Positions 31,916 to 39,638 of a stretch of 50,984 nt of DNA are shown piece by piece. The DNA is from Candidatus Woesebacteria bacterium (GTDB taxonomy: Bacteria > Patescibacteriota > Microgenomatia > UBA1400 > UBA12028): positions 1 through 50,984 of the forward strand of contig JAGOVC010000003.1 in NCBI GenBank assembly GCA_018060955.1, read 5' to 3'. Numbering within the stretch: the stretch's first letter is position 1; the number at the start of each line of letters is the position of its first letter. The position numbers were made by a program, and so were the translations under genes. The notes beneath the pieces are model-generated. The model ran no database searches. It saw only the letters and a program-made list of their open reading frames with translations, and was not told the origin of the DNA.

Positions 31916-32254
31916 CTATTCTTGAGGTTGAGACTGTTGGAATTGCCGAATGAGGTTTTCCGGTACGACAATTTGACGAGTGCCACCTGAAGATGGTTCA
32001 GTTAGGTTTTCAATCTGCGATTGCGTTTTATTGAGAGACTCTACCATATTCATTAAACTCTCTGCTTGCTTGAGTGTGCCTGAAATCTGGGGGAGGATAA
32101 AGTTCGTAAACAAGACATACAACAATACCCAGGAAATTAGGGTGATGATGAGTCCACCCAGTCCATGAGCAAGACCAGCTACAAAGTTCTTTCCAGCAAT
32201 TTCGCCAGTAGTGGCATCGTAGAGACTTTTTGAAGAAGGCTGATGTGTGTCCAT
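31916..32254 (-). CDS. Small two-helix membrane protein, paralog of 31075-31353
   Basis: 112 aa. A hydrophobic hairpin (about 22-58) contains the Gly-rich pattern FVAGLAHGLGGLIITL shared with the copy upstream of thrS. A helical outer or cytoplasmic segment (LKQAESLMNMVESLNKTQSQIENL) and a Gln-rich end follow. Possible DUF5665 relative. TTGACA about 30 nt before the ATG could be its -35 box, but the matching -10 box is poor. Confidence 0.66.
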   Translation of the reverse strand: MDTHQPSSKSLYDATTGEIAGKNFVAGLAHGLGGLIITLISWVLLYVLFTNFILPQISGTLKQAESLMNMVESLNKTQSQIENLTEPSSGGTRQIVVPENLIRQFQQSQPQE

Positions 32255-32299
32255 CTGTTTACTGTGCAGGAGGATGATTGAATTGTCAATTCTGTCGAT

Positions 32300-32593
32300 C
32301 TACTGATCGGGATACTCTATGCCATCATAGGCAATTAAGATAGAAGCTCGCAATGAAAGAAGTCCAAGTTGTAGTCGAGGAAAGTGGTCTTTGCTGCGAA
32401 GTGAGTCAACATAGGTTAGGTATTGTTCGATTCTGGCTGTTTTTGGTTTTACTTGAGATAAAGCTAGAAATATTGCATCAATGTACGGTGTTATTGTTTT
32501 GTAGGTAGAGAGGTCTGGAGTTTGGCCAGCATTGATTTGATCAACTAATTTTTGAATATCTGCAGATGGAATTAAGGATTGTTGTTCTCTCAT
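32300..32593 (-). CDS. Small soluble protein of unknown function
   Basis: 97 aa from the ATG at 32593; a TTG at 32617 in frame would bring the start to 14 nt from the tRNA 3' end and is less likely. Helical: ADIQKLVDQINAG, FLALSQVKPKTARIEQYLTYV, LGLLSLRASILIAYDG. No motif recognised. Lies directly downstream of tRNA-Val and may be transcribed with it. Confidence 0.5.
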   Translation of the reverse strand: MREQQSLIPSADIQKLVDQINAGQTPDLSTYKTITPYIDAIFLALSQVKPKTARIEQYLTYVDSLRSKDHFPRLQLGLLSLRASILIAYDGIEYPDQ

Positions 32594-32630
32594 TGGTAGA
32601 GGAATAGGAATATTCAACTGTGTGAAGTAT

Positions 32631-32708
32631 GTGGTGGGCGGTAGAGGAGTCGGACCTCTGACCTTTACAATGTCAATGTAACGCTCTAACCAACTGAGCT
32701 AACCGCCC
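32631..32708 (-). tRNA. tRNA-Val(GAC), CCA encoded, irregular acceptor and T-loop
   Basis: 78 nt. Acceptor GGGCGGT, D-stem GCTC/GAGC with loop AGTTGGTTA, anticodon stem TTACA/TGTAA with loop TTGACAT (anticodon GAC), variable loop AGGTC, T-stem AGAGG/CCTCT, then A73 and CCA. Two oddities: the T-loop is TCCGACT, so position 55 is C instead of the near-universal T, and the 3' acceptor strand has one extra C (ACCCGCCC for ACCGCCC), which must bulge or mispair. Either a functional but unusual tRNA, a decaying copy, or base errors in the assembly. Confidence 0.85.
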
Positions 32709-32782
32709 AACAGAACCACGATTATAACAGATATTCTGTTCCAAAATAATGTCTTACCTGCATCAGAATATACAACTAGTGT

Positions 32783-33190
32783 TTATTCTCTAGCGCTAAA
32801 ATGCTTCTCGAAGTTCATGATGAGGGCAGTAATAACAGTCTCAGATGTAAAACCACGACTGATTTCCACTGCTCCCGCTTTAGAAAGCTCAGCATACAAT
32901 GCAACAGTATCTGTACCCCCCCTGAGTAGAGTTGGGATATAGATGATGGGAAAATCGTTTCGAATCGCTGCAAGAATTGTATTTCTATCAGCGACTCTAA
33001 TGTGGTGTAAGACTGCAAAATCGAGATGATTTCTAATTAAGTAGTGAGTTAGCATGGGAGGAACTTTATCTTCAAATTGACTTTGACCATCAAGAAGTGA
33101 AGATAAATACAGTGCTAATGGGTAGGCCTCTACAGTGGAATTTACGATTAGCCCACTTTTTCCTTGTAAGAAATTTGGAATTTCAACCAT
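32783..33190 (-). CDS. Small alpha/beta protein of unknown function
   Basis: 135 aa. Alternating strands and helices (SGLIVNST, FAVLHHIRVADRNTILAAI, FPIIYIPTLL, GAVEISRGFT, then a C-terminal helix) have the rhythm of a response-regulator receiver-like or other Rossmann-type domain, but the phospho-acceptor Asp and the usual Lys cannot be placed. Function unknown. Separated from the next upstream gene by 39 nt and from the tRNA downstream by 74 nt. Confidence 0.55.
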   Translation of the reverse strand: MVEIPNFLQGKSGLIVNSTVEAYPLALYLSSLLDGQSQFEDKVPPMLTHYLIRNHLDFAVLHHIRVADRNTILAAIRNDFPIIYIPTLLRGGTDTVALYAELSKAGAVEISRGFTSETVITALIMNFEKHFSARE

Positions 33191-33229
33191 ACGGTGTAGT
33201 TAACTGTACCTGAATATATCTATAGCGAT

Positions 33230-33643
33230 TTACATTCTGCGAATGACTGTGACCCGGCCGACATCTTCTCTAGAGATTGGAACTCTTTCTTTGGCAGTCA
33301 CGATCACTTCAGCAAAACTGTAGCTGAACAATAATTCTTTCAGCGTCCGAATGTCGTTGAGAAATTGTCGTAACTGTTCTGGGGTTGTATCCGAATCCTG
33401 AAAAAGTCGAACTTGCGAACTCTGCACGGCATCGTGAAGCAAGTCTATATCTATCGTTCCATCTGCGTTTAAAAAAGAGGATACATTAAGTGTTCTAGTG
33501 CTCCCAAATTCTGAAAGAATGACATCAGAAATTTCTGCAGTATAGGTATCGGGATCGGTGTTTGAAAGGACGATGGCGGATGCCACCGGGATCAGTGGTA
33601 TTAACTCTTGGTTTAACCAGGTGCGAATTTCAGCGGAATACAT
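33230..33643 (-). CDS. Small acidic protein of unknown function
   Basis: 137 aa, ATG start 5 nt after the DUF5660-like gene, so co-transcribed. Acidic with a basic C-terminus (KERVPISREDVGRVTVIRRM). Segments: RTWLNQELIPLIPVASAIV, a Thr/Asp-rich middle, and a helix ETPEQLRQFLNDIRTLKELLF-like region (TTPEQLRQFLNDIRTLKEL). No signal peptide. Not recognised. Confidence 0.58.
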   Translation of the reverse strand: MYSAEIRTWLNQELIPLIPVASAIVLSNTDPDTYTAEISDVILSEFGSTRTLNVSSFLNADGTIDIDLLHDAVQSSQVRLFQDSDTTPEQLRQFLNDIRTLKELLFSYSFAEVIVTAKERVPISREDVGRVTVIRRM

Positions 33644-33648
33644 AGAGT

Positions 33649-34299
33649 TTATCCTACATTACGTGCCACTTGGTGTTCTTGACTCATTAAATAGGCGGTT
33701 CCACCCTTTTGACTGTAGACCTGGTTCCAGAATGCGCCCTGTTTCTTACTTCGAGAATTAAAGTTCTCAATCCAGGTATTCGCTTCATGGACGCGCTTTC
33801 TAAGCAATATAACGAAGTTTAGGAGCTGTTGGAAGAAATGGACATGGTAGGTACCTGGATCGGTGACATCCTGATGAATTGCTGTTTTTACACTGCCATC
33901 TAATGTTTTAATTTCTTTTGCCAGGGCTTTGAGTTGTTCTTGAAGTTGTTTGATGACTTCTTTGTCCTTTTGCTCTCGCATGTTAAAGACTTCCGTCATT
34001 TGGAATTCTTTGTGTCGGACAGCACGTTGTTTCTCGAGATCCATTTCTTGTCGTTGCTTATCGATTTCGGCTTGTTGCTCTAAAGCCTTAGCAAATGGGT
34101 TCTGCGACTGTGAATCAGTATTTTCTGAAGGTTGTGACGTTCCGGTGCCAAAAATGGAGTTCATGGCATCATTGACGATTTGACCTGGAATTGCTGATGC
34201 TTGTTTTACTGTGGTTCCACCAATTTCCTGGATTGCCCGTGCGAACGGATTTCCAGTAAAAGAAGGAGCTGGTCGGGATGACTTTCCAGGCGTGTTCAT
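33649..34299 (-). CDS. DUF5660-like protein (CPR-associated)
   Basis: 216 aa from ATG 34299; a GTG at 34314 in frame lies inside the leader hairpin. Disordered N-terminus with NPFARAIQE and QNPFAKALEQ, a coiled coil (about 75-125, QQAEIDKQRQEMDLEKQRAV), and a conserved C-terminal helical part WIENFNSRSKKQGAFWNQV then GGTAYLMSQEHQVARNVG. The C-terminus matches the DUF5660 pattern known mainly from Patescibacteria; I hold that from memory of the family. Function unknown. First gene of its transcript, with a strong promoter. Confidence 0.66.
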   Translation of the reverse strand: MNTPGKSSRPAPSFTGNPFARAIQEIGGTTVKQASAIPGQIVNDAMNSIFGTGTSQPSENTDSQSQNPFAKALEQQAEIDKQRQEMDLEKQRAVRHKEFQMTEVFNMREQKDKEVIKQLQEQLKALAKEIKTLDGSVKTAIHQDVTDPGTYHVHFFQQLLNFVILLRKRVHEANTWIENFNSRSKKQGAFWNQVYSQKGGTAYLMSQEHQVARNVG

Positions 34300-34310
34300 A
34301 TTCACAAAAC

Positions 34311-34340
34311 CCACCGTACGAGAACTTCCGTCGTAGGTGG
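34311..34340 (-). promoter_or_regulatory. Leader hairpin before the DUF5660-like gene
   Basis: Minus strand CCACC and ACGA pair with TCGT and GGTGG across a small internal loop, followed by GTTTTG and the ATG at 34299. It could act as a weak attenuator or hinder ribosome access. Confidence 0.4.
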
Positions 34341-34356
34341 ATAGAGACTAGAACAC

Positions 34357-34385
34357 ATTATACGCACCGGTCTTGAGTAAATCAA
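34357..34385 (-). promoter_or_regulatory. Promoter of the DUF5660-like gene
   Basis: TTGATT (34385-34380), 17-nt spacer, TATAAT (34362-34357). The leader is about 50 nt and contains the hairpin at 34311-34340. Confidence 0.7.
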
Positions 34386-34418
34386 GCGTGATACTATCTT
34401 ATAGTAAATGAATTGGTC

Positions 34419-35294
34419 TTAGCCAGAAATGCCAGCTTCGTGCTTGATTGCTTCGACAGTCTTTTTACGGGCGACAATTGCACGAGCTTCGTCGCGCATC
34501 TGGTCTTGGAACTTTTTATCCATTTTTGAAAGCGACTCCCCTGCAAATGCTTCGATTTCTTCCGGAGTAGGTTCAATTGCCAGTTCTTTGGTTAGTTCCA
34601 GGAGAACGAACTCGAGTTGAAGCGTCGCCAGTGCATTGGCCATGTACTCCTGTTGCAAGGCGTTAAGATCTTTGCCAATTTGGGTAAGGTAGGTATCAAG
34701 TTCAATGCGATGGGATGCCAGATGTCGAGCAAAATCTTCTAGCTGCTTGCGTGTCTCATTCTCTAGTAACAACGGGGCAATTTTAGGATTGATTGCCTGG
34801 ATTAACGCTCCAAAAACGTAACTTAATTGTTTGGTTGCCAACTCCTCATCTTTTTGTTCTGGTGTGTCTTTTTTGGGAAGATTCTTGGCTGCGTCTTTGA
34901 TGATCTTTTTCCAGTCTCCCAATTTCACTTCAGGAGCAATGGCAGTGCTTGCTTCGATGACCCAGTCTTGTCCTGGCTCAATGCTTTTTGCTTGTACTTG
35001 AGGTGAGACTAAGGGGGTGAGCTTCAATTCGTTGATTTTGGCGGTATACAGATCAGGAACCAATCGCTCCAGGACATATTCAATCAGCTTGATGCTTCCA
35101 ACATTCTCTTCAACCAGTTTTTTAGGGGCTTTGCCCTTTCGAAACCCAGGTAGGGTTGTGGCGGCAGCATACGAGGCCAACACTTTTTGATATTCCTTTT
35201 CATGAGCCTCTTTGGTCACGGTAATCGTGACTACCGTATTCTCCCCAATGGGAGAGGCAACTGTTTCTGGTTTTTTCTCATCTGATTTAGCCAT
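34419..35294 (-). CDS. tig: Trigger factor, short form without PPIase domain
   Basis: 291 aa against about 430 in E. coli. The N-terminal ribosome-binding domain has the signature GFRKGKAPKKLVEE. The sequence passes from APEVKLGDWKKI directly into the helical C-terminal chaperone domain (KQLEDFARHLASH, EYMANALATLQLEFVLLELTKEL, PTPEEIEAFAG), so the FKBP-like peptidyl-prolyl isomerase domain is missing. The ribosome-bound holding function should remain. It lies 45 nt downstream of a 47-codon membrane peptide gene that carries the nearest promoter. Confidence 0.88.
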   Translation of the reverse strand: MAKSDEKKPETVASPIGENTVVTITVTKEAHEKEYQKVLASYAAATTLPGFRKGKAPKKLVEENVGSIKLIEYVLERLVPDLYTAKINELKLTPLVSPQVQAKSIEPGQDWVIEASTAIAPEVKLGDWKKIIKDAAKNLPKKDTPEQKDEELATKQLSYVFGALIQAINPKIAPLLLENETRKQLEDFARHLASHRIELDTYLTQIGKDLNALQQEYMANALATLQLEFVLLELTKELAIEPTPEEIEAFAGESLSKMDKKFQDQMRDEARAIVARKKTVEAIKHEAGISG

Positions 35295-35338
35295 ACAAAC
35301 CCTTTCTACGGGTATTACGCTACCAAGCGTTGATTACA

Positions 35339-35482
35339 TTACATCATGGAAGAAAACGGTGTTGTGAACGGTACAGAGCTTCGAGTCACCGAGGTATACA
35401 CTCCCCAAGCAAACACTCCAATGGTTGGAAGTAATCCAATCAAAACGATGACCCAGTAGAGCGAAAGACTTCGTGTTTTCAT
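35339..35482 (-). CDS. 47-aa single-helix membrane peptide upstream of tig
   Basis: MKTRSLSLYW opens the peptide; one helix (about 8-29, WVIVLIGLLPTIGVFAWGVY) and a Ser/Thr-rich tail follow, so the tail is probably outside. A much longer reading of this frame overlaps the 35580-36197 gene and is rejected. Support comes from an extended -10 box, TGC then TATACT (35495-35490), exactly 7 nt before the ATG, giving a leaderless message. Function unknown; it may be co-transcribed with tig. Confidence 0.58.
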   Translation of the reverse strand: MKTRSLSLYWVIVLIGLLPTIGVFAWGVYTSVTRSSVPFTTPFSSMM

Positions 35483-35579
35483 GGTAGCTAGTATAGCATG
35501 TGCCAGATGAAAGTGCGGCATGACTAGACAAAGCAACCTCAGATCTGTATTGTCAGTACTGTAGAAAAAAGGAGCTTGT

Positions 35580-36197
35580 ATGAGTGATGCAACCGATGTA
35601 TATACCGCAACAACTGATTCTGACTCTCCCGTGGATATCGGAGAGAAAATTGATGTACTAGAGCCAGGCGAAGTTGTTACTTCATTGGATTCAGGTGAGG
35701 ACGCCCCAGAGCTGCCTGCTGGTGACGATGATACACTTCCAGCTGGAGATGCGATGGATCCAGCCGATGCGCCTGTGGCATCAGCCAGCCCATCTGCATC
35801 CTTTGATCCCAATACCCTGTTTGCCTTGCAAGGGATCATCAATCGTCAATCTGCCAAGCTCGATGAACTCAAAGATGATGCCAAGAAATTGTCAGAAAGT
35901 GTGAAATCCATCGTTGAAAATGACCAAGAGCTTTCAAAAATTGAGGAACAGGCGAAGGAAATCGTTAAGATGCAAAAAGAGCGCAAGCAAAGCCTGTCCA
36001 ATTCCCCAGAGAGCACCCAACTCAAACTCAAAATGAAAGATGTCAAGGAAAGTATTAAGGACTTAGAAGAAAGTTTGAACAACCATCTACTCAATTTCTA
36101 TCAAATGACCGGCGTCAAAGTCTTTGATACCGATGATGGGTCAACCCGAGAATTCGAAGTTCGAGCAAAATTGCGCTCAAAAAAGAAAGCAGCCTAA
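35580..36197 (+). CDS. Acidic disordered / coiled-coil protein
   Basis: 205 aa with a textbook ribosome binding site (AAGGAG, 7 nt before the ATG). The first ~80 residues are acidic, Pro/Ala/Ser-rich and probably disordered; residues about 88-165 form a charged coiled coil (KLDELKDDAKKLSESVKSI, LKMKDVKESIKDLEESLN); the basic tail ends RSKKKAA. No known domain. Possibly a structural or nucleoid-interacting protein, unproven. Followed by a bidirectional terminator. Confidence 0.68.
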   Translation: MSDATDVYTATTDSDSPVDIGEKIDVLEPGEVVTSLDSGEDAPELPAGDDDTLPAGDAMDPADAPVASASPSASFDPNTLFALQGIINRQSAKLDELKDDAKKLSESVKSIVENDQELSKIEEQAKEIVKMQKERKQSLSNSPESTQLKLKMKDVKESIKDLEESLNNHLLNFYQMTGVKVFDTDDGSTREFEVRAKLRSKKKAA

Positions 36198-36231
36198 AAA
36201 GCAAAATAGGGAGCTTACAGTCGTAAATACC

Positions 36232-36260
36232 AAAAACCCCGTCATAGCAACGGGGTTTTA
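36232..36260. terminator. Bidirectional intrinsic terminator
   Basis: AAAACCCCGT (36233-36242) pairs with ACGGGGTTTT (36250-36259), 7-nt loop. Runs of T on one strand and A on the other make it work for both convergent genes (35580-36197 and pyruvate kinase). Confidence 0.92.
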
Positions 36261-36287
36261 TTGTTTTCACGGGCTGTTTTCACCTGA

Positions 36288-37328
36288 CTAAATGCGTACT
36301 TGCCATTCGGTCGTTGAGAGACTTGGAACGACTCCTTCGGTGTACTCTAAAATCTTTGCCATCGTTTGGACAACGATCAAGGGATGTGCACCTCCTGCGG
36401 TCTCTTCAGAAAGCATAGTTGCATCGGTTCCATCATAGACAGCATTAGCCACATCACAGATTTCTGCTCGAGTTGGTCGGACATTCTTGACCATGGAGTG
36501 CAACATCTGTGTAGCAGTAATTACTGGCTTCTTTTTCTCATTACTGAGTTTGATCATGCGCTTCTGTTCATAGGCTAATCGTTCAAATGGGATTTCGACG
36601 GCTAAGTCACCTCGTGCGACCATGATCAGATCGGCAGCATCAATGATTTCTTCTAAGTGGTCCAAGGCAGTCTGATTTTCGATCTTTGCACAGATGCGAG
36701 ATTTCACGCCTCTTTTATCTAACTCTTCACGCAGATGTGTGACGTCGGCTTTTGTTCGGGTGAAGGACAATGTCACATAGTCGACATCAGCCATGTTGCG
36801 CATCTCAATTTTTAGGTAGTCATCATCCGTCATGGAAGGCAGTTCAATGTCTGCTCCAGGGAAGTTGACACTCTTACGATGCTTAATAATACAGGCCTGT
36901 TTGCTTTTTGCGACAAATTGGTCAGGTTTCACGGATTCAACCGTAAATTCCATGACGCCGTCGTCGATAAGTACTGATTGACCGACCTTCACCGCAGCGA
37001 ACACTTCGGGTGTGGGAATACGGATATGCTTGCCTTCAATGTGTTCTAATGAAAAGACCACATCCTCGTTCAAGTCGTAGCCTACTTCGAGTTTTTCGAC
37101 CGTTTCAAGTCGGACTTCAGGCCCTTGGAGGTCAATGAGAATACCGACATCGATTCCTTTCTCCTTACAGACCTGTCGTACACGATCAATGCGTTCTTCA
37201 TGCCATGCCCGATCTGCATGTTTCATGTTGAATCGAAAAATATTGACTCCGGAGTTAACTAGAGCTTCGATGAGCTCGGGACTGTCACTCACAGGGCCAA
37301 TTGTCGCCACAATTTTTGTTTTTTTCAT
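36288..37328 (-). CDS. pyk: Pyruvate kinase, short form lacking the C-terminal domain
   Basis: 346 aa against about 470 usually. The barrel and B domain are present: [22 protein letters not shown] (Glu of the K+-dependent type kept), [42 protein letters not shown] and [12 protein letters not shown]. It stops after [11 protein letters not shown], so the allosteric C domain is absent. The usual R-x-N-x-SH is RFNMKH, with Lys for the Ser that helps bind K+. It makes ATP and pyruvate. AAGGAGG (37355-37349) sits 20 nt before the ATG, with an AGGG/CCCT hairpin between. TTTAAC-16-TATAGT (37386-37359) is a weak promoter candidate. Confidence 0.92.
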   Translation of the reverse strand: MKKTKIVATIGPVSDSPELIEALVNSGVNIFRFNMKHADRAWHEERIDRVRQVCKEKGIDVGILIDLQGPEVRLETVEKLEVGYDLNEDVVFSLEHIEGKHIRIPTPEVFAAVKVGQSVLIDDGVMEFTVESVKPDQFVAKSKQACIIKHRKSVNFPGADIELPSMTDDDYLKIEMRNMADVDYVTLSFTRTKADVTHLREELDKRGVKSRICAKIENQTALDHLEEIIDAADLIMVARGDLAVEIPFERLAYEQKRMIKLSNEKKKPVITATQMLHSMVKNVRPTRAEICDVANAVYDGTDATMLSEETAGGAHPLIVVQTMAKILEYTEGVVPSLSTTEWQVRI

Positions 37329-37576
37329 ACTGGTTTAGGGACTTCTCCCCTCCTTATTACTATACGTAGTACTTCCGAACGTTAAATGATGACCATTATG
37401 TCATTAAGACTGTCACCAACTTCTTCGCTGTGTATTATCTTTGTCTAATTCATGAATAGGCGGACCTATCCACCCATTCTGCCTCTTTATTCGGGTAGCA
37501 GTAACAGAATTAGAGTGCTAAATCCTTGTGATCTAGTCTGATGTCTATGGATGCAGTACCTTCGGAATAGATTTAG

Positions 37577-39367
37577 CTACATCGTTGACGGTATTTGAAT
37601 CCCTAGTATTGCACAACCCTTTTCAATCACTCGTGATGCAGCTTGTGTAAGAGCGACTCTCTTCGTTTCTTCTTCACCCGAGCCAATAATCTTATAGGTA
37701 GTATAGAATGAATTATACAACTGCGCCAAACTATATAAATAGGTAGTCAGTAGGTGGGGGGCATGACTATAGGTAGCCTGCTCTACGACATCCATAAAAC
37801 GGCTTAACTGGTATGCTACTAGGCGTTCGTGAGGATTAAGCACCCAACCGACATTTTTCACCTCTGGAGAGGTTGCCACCTTACTCAAGACGCTCTTTGC
37901 TCGCACAACCGTATACTGCATATAGGGTCCAGAGTTACCCTGCATGGCGAGTAGTTCATCCCAATCAAAGACCACTTCCATATGGGAGGCACGTTTCAGG
38001 TCATTCCACTTAATTGCCCCAATTGCAATAGCTGCTGTTGTACGATCGTCTTGTGAAACCACTATTGGCTCTGCTGGGTTGTCTGCTATAGGACTATCTG
38101 AAGTCACTCCTATAGGACGTGATTGGGAGGCAACTGCGAGCTTAGTAGCTCGTAACACTGCTTCTTCCAACACATCTTCAAGCCAGATAACGTTCCCCGA
38201 TCGGGTGGACATTTTCTGGTCTTTGAGCCGGAACAGTCCATGTTTCACGTGAATACGTTGGCCCTTCGGGTACCATCCAAGTAGTTCTTCGATGCGAAAG
38301 AGCTGTGAAAAGTAGAGTGATTGTTCTGCTCCCACTTCGTTAACAACACGGATGTCTTTCCCGTACTGTTGCAATCGAAAGTAATCGGTAGCTAGATCCC
38401 GTGTCGAATACAAGGTAGAGCCGTCCTTTTTCAGAATCATGAGTGGAGGGTATTCCTCATCGGGAAAGAAGAATAACTTGGCTCCTTCCTTTCCTTCCTG
38501 AAGATACCCAGAAGCTTGCAATATCGATACAACCTCGGCCATTTTGTCCTCGAAGAAGGATTCCCCATACCCTTTTCCTGCATTCTCGGTAAACGAAATA
38601 TCCAATTTTGAGTAAATGAGATGGAATTCCTTAAACGAAAGATCGATACAGCGCTGCCAGATTGATCGAGCTGTCGGGTCACCCTTCTCCAATTTTGTAA
38701 ACCACTCTCTGGCCTGGTCATCTAACGAAGGGTCAAGTTTAGCTTCATCATGAAACTTTACATACAGTTCTACTAAGCGTTTGACTGGCCGTTCTTCTGC
38801 AGCGATCTCCTCAAGATTCCCCCACTTTTGGATGGCGACAATGAGTTTTCCAAACTGGGTTCCCCAATCACCTACATGGTTATCCTTATAGACCTTCCAT
38901 CCCATGGTTTCGTATAAATTGGCGATCGCATTTCCGATGATTGTGGAGCGGAGATGACCAACGGTGAAGGGTTTGGCAATATTGGGAGAGGAGAATTCGA
39001 CTACGACGTGACCTTTTTGAGACTGCGAAGGTACAGGAAGCTTGGTTGCCAGTAGCAATACTTGATCCGCAAGAATCGTATCCGAGAGCACGAAATTGAT
39101 AAAACCAGGTTTGGCTACGGAGACAGCCCTAATTTCGACCGGAAGATTCTCTTGAATCATGGAAACAATCTTAAGAGCAAGTTCCTCAGGAGAGGAAAAG
39201 GGTGAAGATTCTAGTGTCGGAAACAGTTGCATGGCAATGTTACAACTTAGATCCCCATAGGTGGAATCTGTAGGTACTGCAAAGAGAACATCCTTTTTAA
39301 GCGGAATTTTAAGTTCTTCAAGAATTGCGCTAATGCGTTGTGAAAGGATTGATTCAATCTGTTTCAT
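37577..39367 (-). CDS. argS: Arginine--tRNA ligase
   Basis: 596 aa from the ATG at 39367, which has AGAGGAA upstream; a start at 39397 lies in the leader terminator tail and is rejected. Class I features: N-terminal additional domain, SSPNIAKPFTVGHLRSTIIG (HIGH-like GHLRS), HVGDWGTQFGKL, FRLKDQKMSTRSGNVIWLEDVL (KMSKS counterpart MSTRS), and the DALR anticodon domain with GPYMQYTVVRAKSVL. Charges tRNA-Arg. Expression is controlled by the T-box leader at 39396-39573. Confidence 0.96.
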   Translation of the reverse strand: MKQIESILSQRISAILEELKIPLKKDVLFAVPTDSTYGDLSCNIAMQLFPTLESSPFSSPEELALKIVSMIQENLPVEIRAVSVAKPGFINFVLSDTILADQVLLLATKLPVPSQSQKGHVVVEFSSPNIAKPFTVGHLRSTIIGNAIANLYETMGWKVYKDNHVGDWGTQFGKLIVAIQKWGNLEEIAAEERPVKRLVELYVKFHDEAKLDPSLDDQAREWFTKLEKGDPTARSIWQRCIDLSFKEFHLIYSKLDISFTENAGKGYGESFFEDKMAEVVSILQASGYLQEGKEGAKLFFFPDEEYPPLMILKKDGSTLYSTRDLATDYFRLQQYGKDIRVVNEVGAEQSLYFSQLFRIEELLGWYPKGQRIHVKHGLFRLKDQKMSTRSGNVIWLEDVLEEAVLRATKLAVASQSRPIGVTSDSPIADNPAEPIVVSQDDRTTAAIAIGAIKWNDLKRASHMEVVFDWDELLAMQGNSGPYMQYTVVRAKSVLSKVATSPEVKNVGWVLNPHERLVAYQLSRFMDVVEQATYSHAPHLLTTYLYSLAQLYNSFYTTYKIIGSGEEETKRVALTQAASRVIEKGCAILGIQIPSTM

Positions 39368-39395
39368 AGTTGTTCCTCTGTTGCTATTGTGACAC

Positions 39396-39573
39396 AAAAA
39401 GCCCCTTGAATAATCAGGATCTGATCACTCAAGGGGCACTTTGACGGTGCGGTACCACCCTTTTTTATACTTTAATCTAGCTATATTGGGCTAACCCACT
39501 TGCATTTCCTCAGGTTCCGTAGGAGATAATTCCTTCAAGAGTCGCGACTTCTTGTGACACGGAACTGTAAGTA
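39396..39573 (-). promoter_or_regulatory. T-box riboswitch (leader of argS)
   Basis: Minus strand. Promoter: GCGACA, 18-nt spacer, TATACT just upstream. A short Stem I is closed by GTTCCGT (39520-39514) and ACGGAAC (39565-39559). A small TGGG-TTAG-CCCA hairpin follows, then the T-box core AAGGGTGGTACCGC (39462-39449) and the terminator GCCCCTTGA/TCAAGGGGC (39437-39401) with TTTTT. Uncharged tRNA-Arg should favour the antiterminator. The likely specifier is AGG in the 3' strand of the internal loop (AAGGAATT), which is tentative. Confidence 0.9.
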
Positions 39574-39638
39574 TATCATGATGCGTGGGTAGTTGTCGCT
39601 CCCTTGAGCAATTGAATAGAACCCGTCATACTATAGTT

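Noticed and set aside
35339-35842. Long minus-strand frame of 167 codons
   Set aside because: Most of it is the mirror of the acidic low-complexity 35580-36197 gene; only the last 47 codons have their own promoter and membrane helix.
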